This document shows positions 8,204 through 16,623 of a stretch of 50,840 nt of DNA, piece after piece (positions within the stretch are counted from its first letter, which is position 1; each line of letters starts with the position of its first letter). The position numbers and the translations under genes are program-made. The notes beneath the pieces are model-generated. The model searched no databases and was not told where the DNA came from. It saw only the letters and a program-made list of their open reading frames with translations. Source of the stretch: CAYVBE01 sp964448935 (GTDB lineage: Bacteria; Planctomycetota; Brocadiia; SM23-32); contig CAYVBE010000007.1 in the NCBI GenBank assembly GCA_964448935.1, forward strand, positions 1-50,840, written 5' to 3'.

Positions 8204-10000
8204 TTATTCCGCCAGACACCGCTGCCTGGCCCAGTTCTCTAGCTCTTCTTCCTCACGCGTGTTCTCCGGTTTGATGTTCTGCCGCAGCATATTGAAGTCC
8301 GCGACGTCCACCGCCCGGTCGCCGTCGAAGTCGCCCTGCTGCCACCACCAGGTGCCCTCGCGCTGGAAGTGGTCGCGCAGGATCTCGAAATCCGCGAACG
8401 TCACCTGCCCGTCCAGCGTGGCGTCGCCGGCGGGCATCAGCACGCTCATCAGCCCGTCCCACTTCGGCGAGCCGGGGTCGCGCAGGTCGTCCAGCAGGCC
8501 CCAGCTTCCGCTGGTGAAGGTGTAGTGCGCGAACAGGCCGCCGGGGTTGACCGTTTCCCAGAGCCGGAAGTAGTCGCGGTATATCTGCCGCATTGCGGGG
8601 TGGTCCTGCGCCTCCCCCACCATGTCGCCGTCGGTCACGCGGTTGTGCCACACGTGCTGGCCGCCCTCGTAGGCGTAGAGCTTCAGCCCGTATTGGTCGG
8701 CGAGGTCCTTGTGGCGGCGGATGCCGTAGTAGAGCTTGCTCTGGCCGCGGGCCCGGTCGGCCGGGGTTCCCTTGCGGGCCAGCGCCAGGGCCTCCTCAAC
8801 GTTCCCCTGCATGTTGCTCATCAGCGCGTCCAGGTCGGAATACTCACCGTCCACCGGGATGTAAGGCGCGATGGCGATGGCGTCAATCACCCGGCGGGGG
8901 GCGATCCTGCGGTCCGTGTAGAACTCGATCGCTTTGGCGACGTGCCAGGCGTTGGCGTACTGGCCGGCCAGCACGATCTCCAGCCGGTCCATCTCCTCGG
9001 CGCCCCACGCATTCCGGAAGATGCGGCTGATTTGCGCCAGCCTCGGCGCCACGGCGCCGTAGTAGAGCGTGACGTTCGAGCCCTGCCACGACCAGTCGGG
9101 GCTGATCATCTTCCTGCCCAACTCCTGGCCCTGGCTGAAGTTCCACAACTCGTTGCTCAGCTCAACGATACAGGTGAGGTCGCGGTGCAGTCGGCCGCGC
9201 AGAAAAGTCGCCAGTTCGTGCACGTATTCGTTGTCCGCCAGGTGCGGCACGCAAATCCACATGTCTTTCTGCGCCGCGTTGCAGACGGCGACCATCAACT
9301 CGTAGGCCATCCCGCCCATGGGCAGCCGGGGTCGCCAGCCGGGGGTCTGCACCAGGTAGTCGGCGGGGCGGCGCTTCTCCCATTTCTCGGCGTTGCTGCT
9401 GTTGGTGGCGTTCCAGTCCATGAATCGGAAGGTCGAGAAGGGCTGCACCCGCTCGATGAACTCCTCCCGGACGACCGTGCCGGCATCCACCGCGTAGCCG
9501 GGGCAGATCAGTCGCACGTCGCGCACCGGGTCGGACTCGTCCACCTCGTGGAAGGACATCCGGATCAGGTCCTCCTCCGTGCGGTCCACCGCCACGAGGC
9601 CGTACGTGAGGTCTCCCTGGGCATCCAGGCTGTCCGGCAGAAGTCGCGCCCCGCCCTCGAAGCGGACCTCCCCCGTGCCCTCATAGCGCAGCTTGTAGGT
9701 GCCGTCGGGGTAGCCTTTCAGGAAGGAGCGCAGCCGGATTTCCGGGTCGAGCGGCACCCCCTGATCGGTCAGCGGCAGATCGTCCCACGCGGCCGGATCA
9801 CGGCTGATCTTCTCCGCCAGTTCCTCCGGCATGTCGTAGCTGAAGGCGCGGGTGGCGTCAACAAACGCGGCGTCGCCGGTGTAATAGTCGTGCGCCCAGA
9901 AGTTCACCCCCCAGTCCGGAGCCGGCGGGGTCTCGGTCTGCGCCAGGACCGGCGAGGCAAGCAGCAGTGCGGAGAGAATTTGCACGACTCCAAATCTCAT
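8204..10000 (-). CDS. Secreted clan GH-A glycosidase-like protein with C-terminal dockerin-like module, 598 aa
   Basis: The ATG at 10000, preceded by CTGGAGATCGAG, begins a signal peptide (MRFGVVQILSALLLASPVLA). An upstream ATG at 10033 would add 11 residues without a good ribosome binding site. The catalytic region has CIVELSNELWNFSQG (E284, probable acid/base after Asn) and LKLYAYEGGQHVW (E445, probable nucleophile), as in clan GH-A barrels. Residues 524-575 hold two Ca-binding-loop-like repeats, GDATLDGQVTFADFEIL and GDFDGDRAVDVADFNML. This is the dockerin type I-like module often found at the ends of planctomycete exported proteins. A short charged tail follows and no membrane anchor is seen. 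It is first in a five-gene operon and has its own promoter upstream. The substrate is unknown. Confidence 0.75.
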   Translation of the reverse strand: MRFGVVQILSALLLASPVLAQTETPPAPDWGVNFWAHDYYTGDAAFVDATRAFSYDMPEELAEKISRDPAAWDDLPLTDQGVPLDPEIRLRSFLKGYPDGTYKLRYEGTGEVRFEGGARLLPDSLDAQGDLTYGLVAVDRTEEDLIRMSFHEVDESDPVRDVRLICPGYAVDAGTVVREEFIERVQPFSTFRFMDWNATNSSNAEKWEKRRPADYLVQTPGWRPRLPMGGMAYELMVAVCNAAQKDMWICVPHLADNEYVHELATFLRGRLHRDLTCIVELSNELWNFSQGQELGRKMISPDWSWQGSNVTLYYGAVAPRLAQISRIFRNAWGAEEMDRLEIVLAGQYANAWHVAKAIEFYTDRRIAPRRVIDAIAIAPYIPVDGEYSDLDALMSNMQGNVEEALALARKGTPADRARGQSKLYYGIRRHKDLADQYGLKLYAYEGGQHVWHNRVTDGDMVGEAQDHPAMRQIYRDYFRLWETVNPGGLFAHYTFTSGSWGLLDDLRDPGSPKWDGLMSVLMPAGDATLDGQVTFADFEILRDHFQREGTWWWQQGDFDGDRAVDVADFNMLRQNIKPENTREEEELENWARQRCLAE

Positions 10001-10308
10001 CTCGATCTCCAGAGCAGAAGGTGGGCTCACCATCTACGGCGATCCGGAACTTCCCACTTACAGTCTGCCCCGGCAGGCCCAGTTTGTCAATATCGCCCGG
10101 CGGCGGGTCGGAAGGAATTTGACGCCTCGGGCCGGGGCGCGTAGTCCGTCGGCGAGGCCGTCCGTCACGGGCGAGACGACCTTCACCGGAACCAGGAGGG
10201 CGGGTTCATGTTCGGGCGCGTGTGTCTCGGGCTCTGCACGATAGCCCCGGCGGTGGCTCTCTCGGCGTCCGCGTTCCCTGCGCCTCTGCGGTGTCCGCTG
10301 TGCCGCCG
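10001..10308. other. Intergenic region between glycosidase operon and sulfatase gene
   Basis: This is a 308-base gap between two genes on the minus strand. The part next to the downstream gene holds the promoter at 10062-10090. The rest is GC-rich with no convincing gene, RNA or terminator. Reading frames are open there, but they have no start with a ribosome binding site and their composition is Arg/Pro/Ala rich. Confidence 0.6.
10062..10090 (-). promoter_or_regulatory. Sigma70-type promoter of the glycosidase operon
   Basis: On the minus strand a perfect TTGACA (10085-10090) is followed after 17 bases by CAGACT (10062-10067). Transcription would start near 10055, giving a 5' leader of about 55 bases before the ATG at 10000. 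The -10 box is imperfect, but position and spacing fit. Confidence 0.5.
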
Positions 10309-12018
10309 TCAGTCCAGCCGCTTTACATAAGCGTAGTAGGCGCCGCACAGGTCCTGGCCCCCGTCGGCGGCGAACCAGGCGTGGATCTTCGTGCGGCCGG
10401 GTTCCAGGGACACGGTGAAGGTCGCCTCTCGGTCGTCCGGGCCGACCGTCTGCTCGACGGTCTCTCCGTCGCCGATCTTCAGGCGGGCTTTCCTGATGGG
10501 CCATGCCTTGCCGGGGGGCAGTTCGCCCTCACGGGACTGGAAGGCGGGGACGGGGTCGGCCAGGGCCGCACTTGCCTCGTGCGGCCAGCGGCACAGGTCA
10601 ATCCGGTAGCTACCGGGGCGGGCGACCTCCACGTTCCACGGTCCCCCGCGGCCCTCGTCCTGGCTGGAGCCCTTGCGCACGCTGCCGGCTCCGTCGCAGC
10701 GGACGTCCTCCCACTCGCAGGAGGTCAGCCGCACGGGGTTTTCCACCGCCGAACCGAGGATGAGGGGCGAGAACCGGTTGCGCGTGCCCTCCACACCGGC
10801 CCACCACTCCTCGTGGTGCGCGCGCATCTGCTCGACGATATCCGGGTGCTCGTCCGCCACGTCGTTCTCCTGTGCGGGGTCGGAGCGAATGTCGAACAGC
10901 TCCTCGCCCCAGACCAGGCGCCACCGGTCCCAGACCACCGCGGCGTCCCACTCCTCCAGGGAGTTCTGGTAGTAATGGACCACGAACATGCGGTCCGGCG
11001 GTGCCTCGCGGTCCCGCAGCACTCCGTTCAGGCTGACCCCGTCCGGTTCTGCGTCGGTCGGCAGGGACAGACCACACAGGTCCGCCAGCGTCGGCATAAC
11101 GTCCTGTGCCTGGGCGGGGTAGGTGATGTCCGTCCCGCTCCCCAGACCGCCGCCGGGCCAGCGGATGAAGCACGGCACGCGGTGCCCGCCGTCGTAGCGG
11201 GAGCACTTGCTGCCCCGCATGCCGGCGTTCCAGACCTCGTGGCTGCCGTTGCCACAGGTGCCGTTGTCGGTCATGAAGATGAGAATTGTGTTCTCGCGCA
11301 GCCCGGTCTCGCGCATGAACTGTTCCAGCCGGCCCAGGTTTTCGTCAATGTTGGCGATCAGCCCGTAGAAACCGGCCGGGTCGAGGGGCTCGTAGACCTC
11401 GCGGTATTTCTCGTCCACCCAGAAGGGGAAGTGCGGCGCGTTGGTGGGCAGGTAGCAGAAGAACGGCGCACCGCTCCGCCGGCAGTCGTCCATCCAGTGG
11501 ATGGCCTGCTCGAACCAGAAATCTGTGCAGAAGCCGTCGGCGCGCTTCACCTCCCCGTTGTGGCGGTAGTACGGATCGAAGTAATCGTTGCACCAGTAGG
11601 CGTCGGCGCCGGTGAGGCCGAATCCCTGGTGGTAGAGAGCCTCGTCGAACCCCCGGTCCATCGGTCGGTACGGGTAGTTGTTGCCCAGGTGCCATTTGCC
11701 GAACATACCCGTGCGGTATCCGCCGGCGGAGAACATCTCGGCGACCGTGGGCAGGTCGGGGTGCGGCATGTGGCGGCCCAGGCAGGTGGCGCTGGCGCCG
11801 TTGCGCAGGCAGTCCTGCCCGGTCATCAGCTCGCCGCGGGTGGGCGTGCACATGGGCGCCACGTGGAAGTCGGTCAGCCGCACGCTCTCGGCGTGCAACC
11901 GGTCCATCTCCGGCGTCTGCAGCACGGGGTTGCCGTGGCAGGAAAGGTCGCCGTATCCCTGGTCGTCGGTCAGGATCAGAATCACGTTGGGTGGTCGCAC
12001 TTCGCTTCTGCCCGCCAT
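10309..12018 (-). CDS. Type I sulfatase with C-terminal beta-sandwich extension, 569 aa
   Basis: The protein opens with NVILILTDDQGYGD, the metal-binding N-terminus of formylglycine sulfatases (D18, D19). It carries the modification motif CTPTR, with C57 the predicted formylglycine. FGKWHLG, TNAPHFPFW and IFMTDNGTCG are further family landmarks. After the sulfatase domain (to about 430) a C-terminal region ending FTVSLEPGRTKIHAWFAAD resembles the extension found on many planctomycete arylsulfatases. The ATG at 12018 follows GGAAGGGC. There is no N-terminal signal peptide, so as read it is cytoplasmic unless exported another way. It lies next to glycosidase genes and diverges from a sugar-modifying operon, which suggests desulfation of a sulfated carbohydrate. 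No formylglycine-generating enzyme is in the window. Confidence 0.9.
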   Translation of the reverse strand: MAGRSEVRPPNVILILTDDQGYGDLSCHGNPVLQTPEMDRLHAESVRLTDFHVAPMCTPTRGELMTGQDCLRNGASATCLGRHMPHPDLPTVAEMFSAGGYRTGMFGKWHLGNNYPYRPMDRGFDEALYHQGFGLTGADAYWCNDYFDPYYRHNGEVKRADGFCTDFWFEQAIHWMDDCRRSGAPFFCYLPTNAPHFPFWVDEKYREVYEPLDPAGFYGLIANIDENLGRLEQFMRETGLRENTILIFMTDNGTCGNGSHEVWNAGMRGSKCSRYDGGHRVPCFIRWPGGGLGSGTDITYPAQAQDVMPTLADLCGLSLPTDAEPDGVSLNGVLRDREAPPDRMFVVHYYQNSLEEWDAAVVWDRWRLVWGEELFDIRSDPAQENDVADEHPDIVEQMRAHHEEWWAGVEGTRNRFSPLILGSAVENPVRLTSCEWEDVRCDGAGSVRKGSSQDEGRGGPWNVEVARPGSYRIDLCRWPHEASAALADPVPAFQSREGELPPGKAWPIRKARLKIGDGETVEQTVGPDDREATFTVSLEPGRTKIHAWFAADGGQDLCGAYYAYVKRLD

Positions 12019-12072
12019 GCCTGTCGCCCTTCCGGTTCCTGGTCTGTGGGTCCGCCGACGCGCAACACGGCC

Positions 12073-12100
12073 ATTATAGCGGGCGGGAATTCAGCCACAA
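12073..12100 (-). promoter_or_regulatory. Promoter of the sulfatase gene
   Basis: On the minus strand TTGTGG (12095-12100) lies 16 bases before a perfect TATAAT (12073-12078), about 55 bases upstream of the sulfatase ATG. It sits in the divergent gap shared with the promoter at 12125-12152. Confidence 0.5.
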
Positions 12101-12124
12101 TCGGGGGCGCCAGGCTCAGTGTGC

Positions 12125-12152
12125 TTGACATACCGGCCGCTTGTCCTAAGAT
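12125..12152 (+). promoter_or_regulatory. Promoter of the SDR-Gfo/Idh-epimerase operon
   Basis: On the plus strand a perfect TTGACA (12125-12130) lies 16 bases before TAAGAT (12147-12152). Transcription would start near 12159, about 48 bases before the ATG at 12207. Confidence 0.55.
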
Positions 12153-12206
12153 TTAGCTACGTTTGCGGGGGAAAAGAATACCCGAACGAACGGAGACGAG
12201 AGAGCC

Positions 12207-13217
12207 ATGAAAGTCCTATTTATCGGCGGCACGGGGCTGATCAGCACCGCCTGCAGCAGGCTGGCGGTCGAGAGGGGCATTGATCTGTATCTGCTCAACC
12301 GGGGACAGTCGCGCACCGACCAGATACCCGAGGAGGCGACCGTCCTGACGGCGGATGTGCGGGACGACGACCAGGCGGCCGCCGCGCTGGAGGGACGCAC
12401 GTTCGACGCGGTGGTGGACTGGATCGGATTCACCCCGGACCACGTGGAGCAGGACATCGAGCTGTTCGCCGGCCGGGTGAACCAGTACATCTTCATCAGC
12501 TCCGCCAGCGCCTACCAGAAACCCGCCAGCGACTACCTGATCACCGAATCCACGCCGCTGGCCAACCCGCACTGGCAGTATTCGCGGAACAAGATTGCCT
12601 GCGAGGAGCGGCTGATCCGGGAATACCGCGAGAACGGTTTCCCCGTCACCATCGTGCGGCCCTCGCTGACCTACGGGCCGAGTATGATACCGCTATGCGT
12701 CAACAACTGGGGCAAGCCGTGGACGGCCGTGGACCGCATGATACGGGGCGAGAAGATCATCGTACCCGGCGACGGAACGTCGCTCTGGACGGTGACCTGG
12801 AACGAGGACTTCGCGAAGGGCCTGGTGGGCCTGCTGGGCAACCAGCGCGCGCTGGGCCACGCCTTCCACATAACCTCCGACGAAGTCCTGACCTGGGACC
12901 AGATATACCGTGAGGTGGGCCGGGCCGTCGGGGTGGAGCCGGATATCGTCCACATTCCCTCCGACCTGCTGGCTGCCTACTGCCCCGGCGAGGAGGGCAA
13001 TCTGCTGGGGGACAAGGCGGTGAGCGCGGTATTCGAGAACAGCAAGCTCAAACGGTTCGTGCCCGGCTTCGTGGCCACCACGACCTTCGCGCAGGGCGTG
13101 CGCCGTGCAATCGAGTGGTTCGAGGCAGACCCCGAGCGTAAGAAGGTGGACGAGGAGACGAACGAGACCTGGGACCGCATCATCGCCGCCTACGAGGGCG
13201 CTTTCCCATCCGACTGA
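12207..13217 (+). CDS. Extended SDR NAD-dependent epimerase/dehydratase, 336 aa
   Basis: The protein begins MKVLFIGGTGLIS, the GxxGxxx nucleotide-binding glycine motif of extended short-chain dehydrogenases. It continues with FISSASAY (catalytic Ser/Thr region) and the YSRNK pair (Tyr and Lys of the YxxxK active site). TIVRPSLTYGP and HAFHITSDE are typical of sugar-nucleotide epimerase/dehydratase relatives. It has the usual length for a single-domain NAD-dependent epimerase and no signal peptide. The ATG follows GAGACGAGAGAGCC. It is first in a three-gene operon, 20 bases before an oxidoreductase gene and followed by a TIM-barrel epimerase. This implies oxidation and epimerisation of a sugar released by the nearby hydrolases. 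The true substrate cannot be read from sequence. Confidence 0.85.
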   Translation: MKVLFIGGTGLISTACSRLAVERGIDLYLLNRGQSRTDQIPEEATVLTADVRDDDQAAAALEGRTFDAVVDWIGFTPDHVEQDIELFAGRVNQYIFISSASAYQKPASDYLITESTPLANPHWQYSRNKIACEERLIREYRENGFPVTIVRPSLTYGPSMIPLCVNNWGKPWTAVDRMIRGEKIIVPGDGTSLWTVTWNEDFAKGLVGLLGNQRALGHAFHITSDEVLTWDQIYREVGRAVGVEPDIVHIPSDLLAAYCPGEEGNLLGDKAVSAVFENSKLKRFVPGFVATTTFAQGVRRAIEWFEADPERKKVDEETNETWDRIIAAYEGAFPSD

Positions 13218-13237
13218 GAGAACGCGAGGAGAGACCG

Positions 13238-14242
13238 GTGCCTGAGACCTATCCAATCGGAATCCTGGGCTGCGGGGACTTCCTGCGCTGGGAGCACAAG
13301 AACATCCGCAGCAGCAAGCGTGTGCGCGTGAAGCGGCTCTACGACCCGGCCGTGGACCGCGCCGAGAAGTACGGCGAGTTCTTCGGGGCGGAGCCGGCGG
13401 ACTCGGAGGATGACATCTTCGAGGACGAGGATATCCGCGCGGTGCTCATCTTCACCCCGCCGTTCACGCGCAGGGACTTGGTGCTGCGGGCCGTGGAAGC
13501 CGGTAAGCACATCATCACGGTCAAGCCTCTGGCGCCCACGATGGAGCAGGCCTCGGACATCGTGCGGGCCGTCTCCGGCCGCGTGGGCTGCTCGGTCTTC
13601 TACCGCCGCACCGGCAACGCTCAGATCGAGACGCTGAAGCGCGTCTTCTCCGGCGGCCAGATCGGCCGGCTGGCGCTCTACCGCGAGGACTGGCTGCACC
13701 ACTACCCCACCTGGAACAAGTGGGCCACCGACCCGCAGAAGAACGGCGGGCCGTTCATGGACGCAATGATTCACAACCTGAACATCGCGCGCTACCTGGC
13801 CTCCTCCGAGCCGGTCTCGGCGGCCTTTTTCAGCGACAACCATGCCCTGGATCTGGAGTGCAACGACACGGAATTCTTGAAGGTGGACTTCGAGGACGGC
13901 GCCGCAGCGCACCTGTTCATCACGTGGGCCGCCGACCTGGAGATATACGACGCCACCAAGAACGACCGCGAGCACATTGACATCTGGTACATGGCGACCG
14001 ACGAGCACTGGCACGTGACGGTCAAGGGGGGCGAGGTGCATGCCAAACGGGAAAGCGAGGCGCGAACCTGGCAGATCGAGGCTGGCGGCGCGACACCCTA
14101 CGATCGGTTCGTGGACGCTGTGAGCGCCGGAGAGGAGCCGCCCTGGGGCGTGCTGGATGCGTGGAAGGATATCGCCGTCATGGAGCAGGCCGCCGCGCGG
14201 CCCGGCCGCACCGTGCAACTCGACATGACGCCGCCGGCCTGA
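13238..14242 (+). CDS. Gfo/Idh/MocA family oxidoreductase, 334 aa
   Basis: The start is a GTG at 13238 with GAGGAGA seven to eight bases upstream. The N-terminal Rossmann domain starts YPIGILGCGDFLR. AVLIFTPPFTRRDLVLRAVEAGKHIITVKPLAPT carries the family's EKP-like motif, here VKP. The C-terminal alpha/beta domain has GGPFMDAMIHNLNIARYL, where D and H are at the usual catalytic positions. Such enzymes oxidise or reduce sugar hydroxyls with NAD(P). The protein lacks a Tat signal, unlike many planctomycete members, so it acts in the cytoplasm. It lies 20 bases after the SDR gene and 34 before the TIM-barrel gene and is almost certainly co-transcribed with both. Confidence 0.88.
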   Translation: MPETYPIGILGCGDFLRWEHKNIRSSKRVRVKRLYDPAVDRAEKYGEFFGAEPADSEDDIFEDEDIRAVLIFTPPFTRRDLVLRAVEAGKHIITVKPLAPTMEQASDIVRAVSGRVGCSVFYRRTGNAQIETLKRVFSGGQIGRLALYREDWLHHYPTWNKWATDPQKNGGPFMDAMIHNLNIARYLASSEPVSAAFFSDNHALDLECNDTEFLKVDFEDGAAAHLFITWAADLEIYDATKNDREHIDIWYMATDEHWHVTVKGGEVHAKRESEARTWQIEAGGATPYDRFVDAVSAGEEPPWGVLDAWKDIAVMEQAAARPGRTVQLDMTPPA

Positions 14243-14276
14243 TCCGTTCCGGCGCAGCCCACACCGAGGTGACCCC

Positions 14277-15149
14277 GTGAAATTCGGCGCACACATCTAC
14301 CTGTGGACGGACCGCTGGTCCGACGATCGGCTGGACCTGCTGGACAATGCGGCGGCGCCGGGGCTCGATTACCTGGAGCTGTCGGTGGGGGACGACGTCG
14401 AGTTCACGCCGTCGCTGACGCGGGAGCGTGCCGAGTCGGCGGGGCTGGAGCTGATACTGAGCCCGGGCGCCCTCTGGCCCGAGGAGTGCGACCTGGCAAG
14501 CCCCGATCCCGCGCGGCGGCGCAAGGGCATGGCGTGGCACCGCGATGTGATTGACCTGGCCGAGGAGGTGGGCGCGGTGGCCTACACGGGGGCGATCTAC
14601 GGCCATCCGGGGGTGATTGACCGCACCCGCCCGCCGGAAGCGGGATACCCGTACATCGCCGAGGGCCTGCACGACCTGGCGGAATACGCGGCGGGGCGGG
14701 GCGTGGAGCTGATGATCGAGCCCATGAGCCGCTTCCGCACGCACGTGGCCAACACACCCGAGCAAGGCGTCCGCCTGATCCGGATGGCGGCGCATCCCAA
14801 CCTGCGGATGGTGCTGGACACCTACCACGGGGTGACCGAGGTGCGCGACTACGGCGCTGCCGTCCGGAGCTGCGGCGACCGGCTGGGCGGCGTGCACGCG
14901 TGCGAGAACGACCGGGGTGTGCCGGGCGGCGGGCTGGTGCAGTGGGATCGGCTGTTCGACGCGGTGGTGGAGGTCGGCTTCGACGGCTACGTGGGGATGG
15001 AGACCTACAACACCTCGCTGACCGATTTCGCCCTCAGCCGAGGCATATTCCAGGACCTCTGCCCGGACGGGGACGAGTTCGTGCGGCAGGGCCTGACATT
15101 CCTGAAGGGCGAGCTGGCCGCCGCGCGGAGACGCGCCGGAGAAGGCTGA
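14277..15149 (+). CDS. Sugar phosphate isomerase/epimerase (xylose isomerase-like TIM barrel), 290 aa
   Basis: The GTG at 14277 follows CCGAGGTGACCCC and begins MKFGAHIYLWTDRW, the typical opening of AP-endonuclease/xylose isomerase-like barrels. The metal-binding acidic and His residues sit in the expected strand ends: GVELMIEPMSRF (Glu), LRMVLDTYHG (Asp, His), GGVHACENDRG (His, Glu) and DGYVGMETYN (Glu). These match ketose 3-epimerase-like enzymes. It is last in the operon with an SDR and a Gfo/Idh enzyme. That combination often handles keto-sugar intermediates, with this protein isomerising or cleaving them. The substrate is unknown. Confidence 0.85.
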   Translation: MKFGAHIYLWTDRWSDDRLDLLDNAAAPGLDYLELSVGDDVEFTPSLTRERAESAGLELILSPGALWPEECDLASPDPARRRKGMAWHRDVIDLAEEVGAVAYTGAIYGHPGVIDRTRPPEAGYPYIAEGLHDLAEYAAGRGVELMIEPMSRFRTHVANTPEQGVRLIRMAAHPNLRMVLDTYHGVTEVRDYGAAVRSCGDRLGGVHACENDRGVPGGGLVQWDRLFDAVVEVGFDGYVGMETYNTSLTDFALSRGIFQDLCPDGDEFVRQGLTFLKGELAAARRRAGEG

Positions 15150-15304
15150 GAGGCCTGGGGCAGGGGGCAGATTGCGCCCTGGGGAGACGGCCGCGTAGTC
15201 GCTCCGAAGACCGGGTTTCCTTTCAAGCCGGGTCGTGACCGGCGCCGACCAGACGGGGGTTCGGAACCAAGGGATCCCCTCTTGATAGCCGTGCGGGAGG
15301 GGGA

Positions 15305-16540
15305 TCAGTAGATCTCGGCGGCCACCAGGCAGACGTCGTCGGGCCGGCGGGCGGTGCCCATGAACTCGTCCGTCTCGGTGATGATGCGCTGGATAAGGTC
15401 GCGCGGGATAAGGTGGACGTTGGAGGCCACCAGATCCTGCATGCGGGCCAGACCGTACATTTCTCCGCTTTCGCTGACCACCTCGTAGGTGCCGTCGGTG
15501 AAGCCCAGGATGATGTCACCGGCCGACAGGTCCACCTTCATGGTGGGGTAGTCCGGGTTGCCGACAAAGCCAATGGCGGGCCCGCCCTCATCCGGTCCCA
15601 TGAGGGGTTCTGCGGTCATACGCTCCTTGCTCACAAGCAGGGGGAAGGGATGGCCGGCGCTGGCCACGGATGCGGTGCGTTTAGCCCCGTCCAGAATCAT
15701 GAACACGGCGGTGGCGTAGATCTGCGGGCTCATGGGCCCCAACACGCTTCGGAAGCGCGAGTTGAAATCCTCCAGCACGTTCGCCGGCGTCTTGTCGGTC
15801 ACGTCTATGTAGTCAATGACGGTGCGCACGATGCTGGCCACCAGGGCGGCCCGCACGCCGTGGCCGCTGACGTCCGCGATGAAGATGGCCGCGCAGTCGT
15901 CGTCCATACCGATGAACTGGAAGGTGTCGCCTCCGACGGCCTCGGCCGGAGCGTACTTGTGGGAGAAGGCGATGTTGTTCACGCGCGGGTACTGCTGGGG
16001 CAGGAGTGCCTCTTGCAGGCGGTGGGCCATCTCCATGCCCTGCTCCAGTTCGCGGTTGCGCGCCATCAGTTCCTGGTTCAGCTCGTCCAGCCGCGTGTTT
16101 ACCTGCAGAAGCTCGCGGTTCTGCTCCGAGACGCGGTCGTGCAGGGCCTTCAGCCGCAGCAAGGTGCGGATGCGGCTGAGCAACTCCGCGCGGCGGAAGG
16201 GGCGCGTCACGAAGCCGTCGGCGCCGATATCCAGCACGGTGGTGGCCTCGCCCTCGGTCTCGTCGCCGATGATGATGACCGGTATGGCCTCGGTCTCGGG
16301 CCGGGCGCGCAGCCGGCGGCAGAACTTGACCCCCTCGACGCCGGGCACGTCTATGTCCAGCAGCACCAGGTCCGCCGAGTCCTTCTGGATCATCTCCAGG
16401 GCCTCGTCACCGTCCCGGCTCTGGGTCAGCTCGTAGCCGGCGTTGCCGATTTTCTGGCGCAGAACCCCCACGTCATCCGGTCGGTCGGTGACGACCAGGA
16501 TGTTCCTGGGCTTCGGCTGGGTGTCGTTGTTTTCAGCCAT
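15305..16540 (-). CDS. Response regulator with SpoIIE-type PP2C phosphatase output, 411 aa
   Basis: The ATG at 16540 begins MAENNDTQ. The frame runs on upstream, but that part lies in another gene's region. Residues 13-130 form a receiver domain with the phospho-acceptor in LVLLDIDVPG (D62). The usual conserved Lys after the fifth strand is Arg (VTRPF). Residues 135-175 are a Leu/Glu/Arg-rich coiled coil. The phosphatase domain has GGDTFQF and FIADVSGHGVRAALVAS, with the metal-binding Asp residues of PP2C/SpoIIE enzymes. It probably dephosphorylates an anti-sigma antagonist or another Ser/Thr-phosphorylated target in response to a histidine kinase. Neither partner is in the window. It lies 83 bases after the LysM lipoprotein gene at the end of a minus-strand run. 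Confidence 0.88.
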   Translation of the reverse strand: MAENNDTQPKPRNILVVTDRPDDVGVLRQKIGNAGYELTQSRDGDEALEMIQKDSADLVLLDIDVPGVEGVKFCRRLRARPETEAIPVIIIGDETEGEATTVLDIGADGFVTRPFRRAELLSRIRTLLRLKALHDRVSEQNRELLQVNTRLDELNQELMARNRELEQGMEMAHRLQEALLPQQYPRVNNIAFSHKYAPAEAVGGDTFQFIGMDDDCAAIFIADVSGHGVRAALVASIVRTVIDYIDVTDKTPANVLEDFNSRFRSVLGPMSPQIYATAVFMILDGAKRTASVASAGHPFPLLVSKERMTAEPLMGPDEGGPAIGFVGNPDYPTMKVDLSAGDIILGFTDGTYEVVSESGEMYGLARMQDLVASNVHLIPRDLIQRIITETDEFMGTARRPDDVCLVAAEIY

Positions 16541-16623
16541 AGACTGTCTCGGGCCGGGTGGTAGCAGGGAGTCTATCTTATCCCGATCGGGCGGGCCGGC
16601 ACAAATCCCCCGTCTCTGTGCGC

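Noticed and set aside
8369..12156. Long plus-strand open frames across the glycosidase and sulfatase genes
   Set aside because: They mirror codons of real minus-strand genes that carry recognisable motifs.
15150..15304. Possible terminator between the convergent epimerase and phosphatase genes
   Set aside because: Short GC-rich inverted segments exist but no clean stem followed by a T-run.
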